From Acidisoma sp. L85 (GTDB lineage: Bacteria; Pseudomonadota; Alphaproteobacteria; Acetobacterales; Acetobacteraceae): a stretch of 64,000 nt of DNA. Where the stretch lies: contig NZ_LMUQ01000084.1 of NCBI RefSeq assembly GCF_009765865.1, forward strand, positions 18,395-82,394, written 5' to 3'. Within the stretch, counting starts at the first letter, position 1, and every line of letters begins with the position of its first letter. Both the position numbers and the translations under genes were made by a program. The notes beneath the pieces are model-generated. The model saw only the letters and a program-made list of their open reading frames with translations. It had not been told where the DNA came from and did not search any database. Below are positions 63,980-64,000 of this stretch, in pieces.

Positions 63980-64000
63980 TTCGAAGGGTCCGCGTGCAGG

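Overview
The window is a contiguous chromosomal segment of a GC-rich alphaproteobacterium. The ribosomal-protein order, a split-alpha transhydrogenase (pntAa-pntAb-pntB), the miaB-phoH-ybeY-corC order, a membrane-anchored CycM-like cytochrome c next to kdsB-pheA, 6S RNA behind zapA, and a ROSE-like leader on an Hsp20 gene all fit Alphaproteobacteria. The overall gene content suggests Rhodospirillales/Acetobacteraceae, but that assignment is inference. I see no rRNA, tRNA, CRISPR array, transposase, integrase or phage gene, and most genes are housekeeping genes.

Layout. 1-7385: S10/spc ribosomal operon from a truncated rplB to rplO, closed by a strong hairpin; secY does not follow. 7445-10095: acyltransferase, MOSC protein and a FadR-type GntR regulator. 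10096-11560: an unusual low-coding zone made of two diverged copies of one unit (pheA 3' end, conserved 5' region, small proline-rich ORF, 11-12 bp-arm palindrome). 11561-15265: pheA, kdsB, a diheme cytochrome c and hisN. 15387-21031: yejABEF-type peptide ABC importer. 21208-24267: DMT exporter and Kup potassium transporter. 24591-26011: rpsF-rpsR-rplI with a leader hairpin that covers the rpsF ribosome binding site. 26243-34446: cfa, a glycosyltransferase, a YmdB-like phosphodiesterase, 5-FTHF cyclo-ligase, 6S RNA, zapA, thiE, pyrD and a HAD phosphatase. 34490-40014: periplasmic trehalase, RhtA-like exporter and the proton-translocating transhydrogenase. 40124-42886: NitT/TauT-type ABC importer. 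43030-47226: icd, a short-chain dehydrogenase and glutathione-independent formaldehyde dehydrogenase. 47519-52254: DMT exporter, corC, ybeY, phoH, miaB. 52480-55201: small and conserved hypothetical genes plus a second GntR regulator. 55244-61125: tamB and tamA. 61497-64000: hsp20 with its thermometer-like leader, rpmE, a Spy/CpxP-like protein and a TPR lipoprotein.

Overlying this is a family of dispersed palindromic elements (nine copies, 30-103 bp, bounded by CGTCA...TGACG). All lie between genes from 21 kb onward and always beside at least one gene 3' end. The observations most worth following are the duplicated small-ORF cassette behind pheA, this palindrome family, the rpsF leader, and the ROSE-like leader of hsp20. 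No clear new defence or biosynthetic system is visible.
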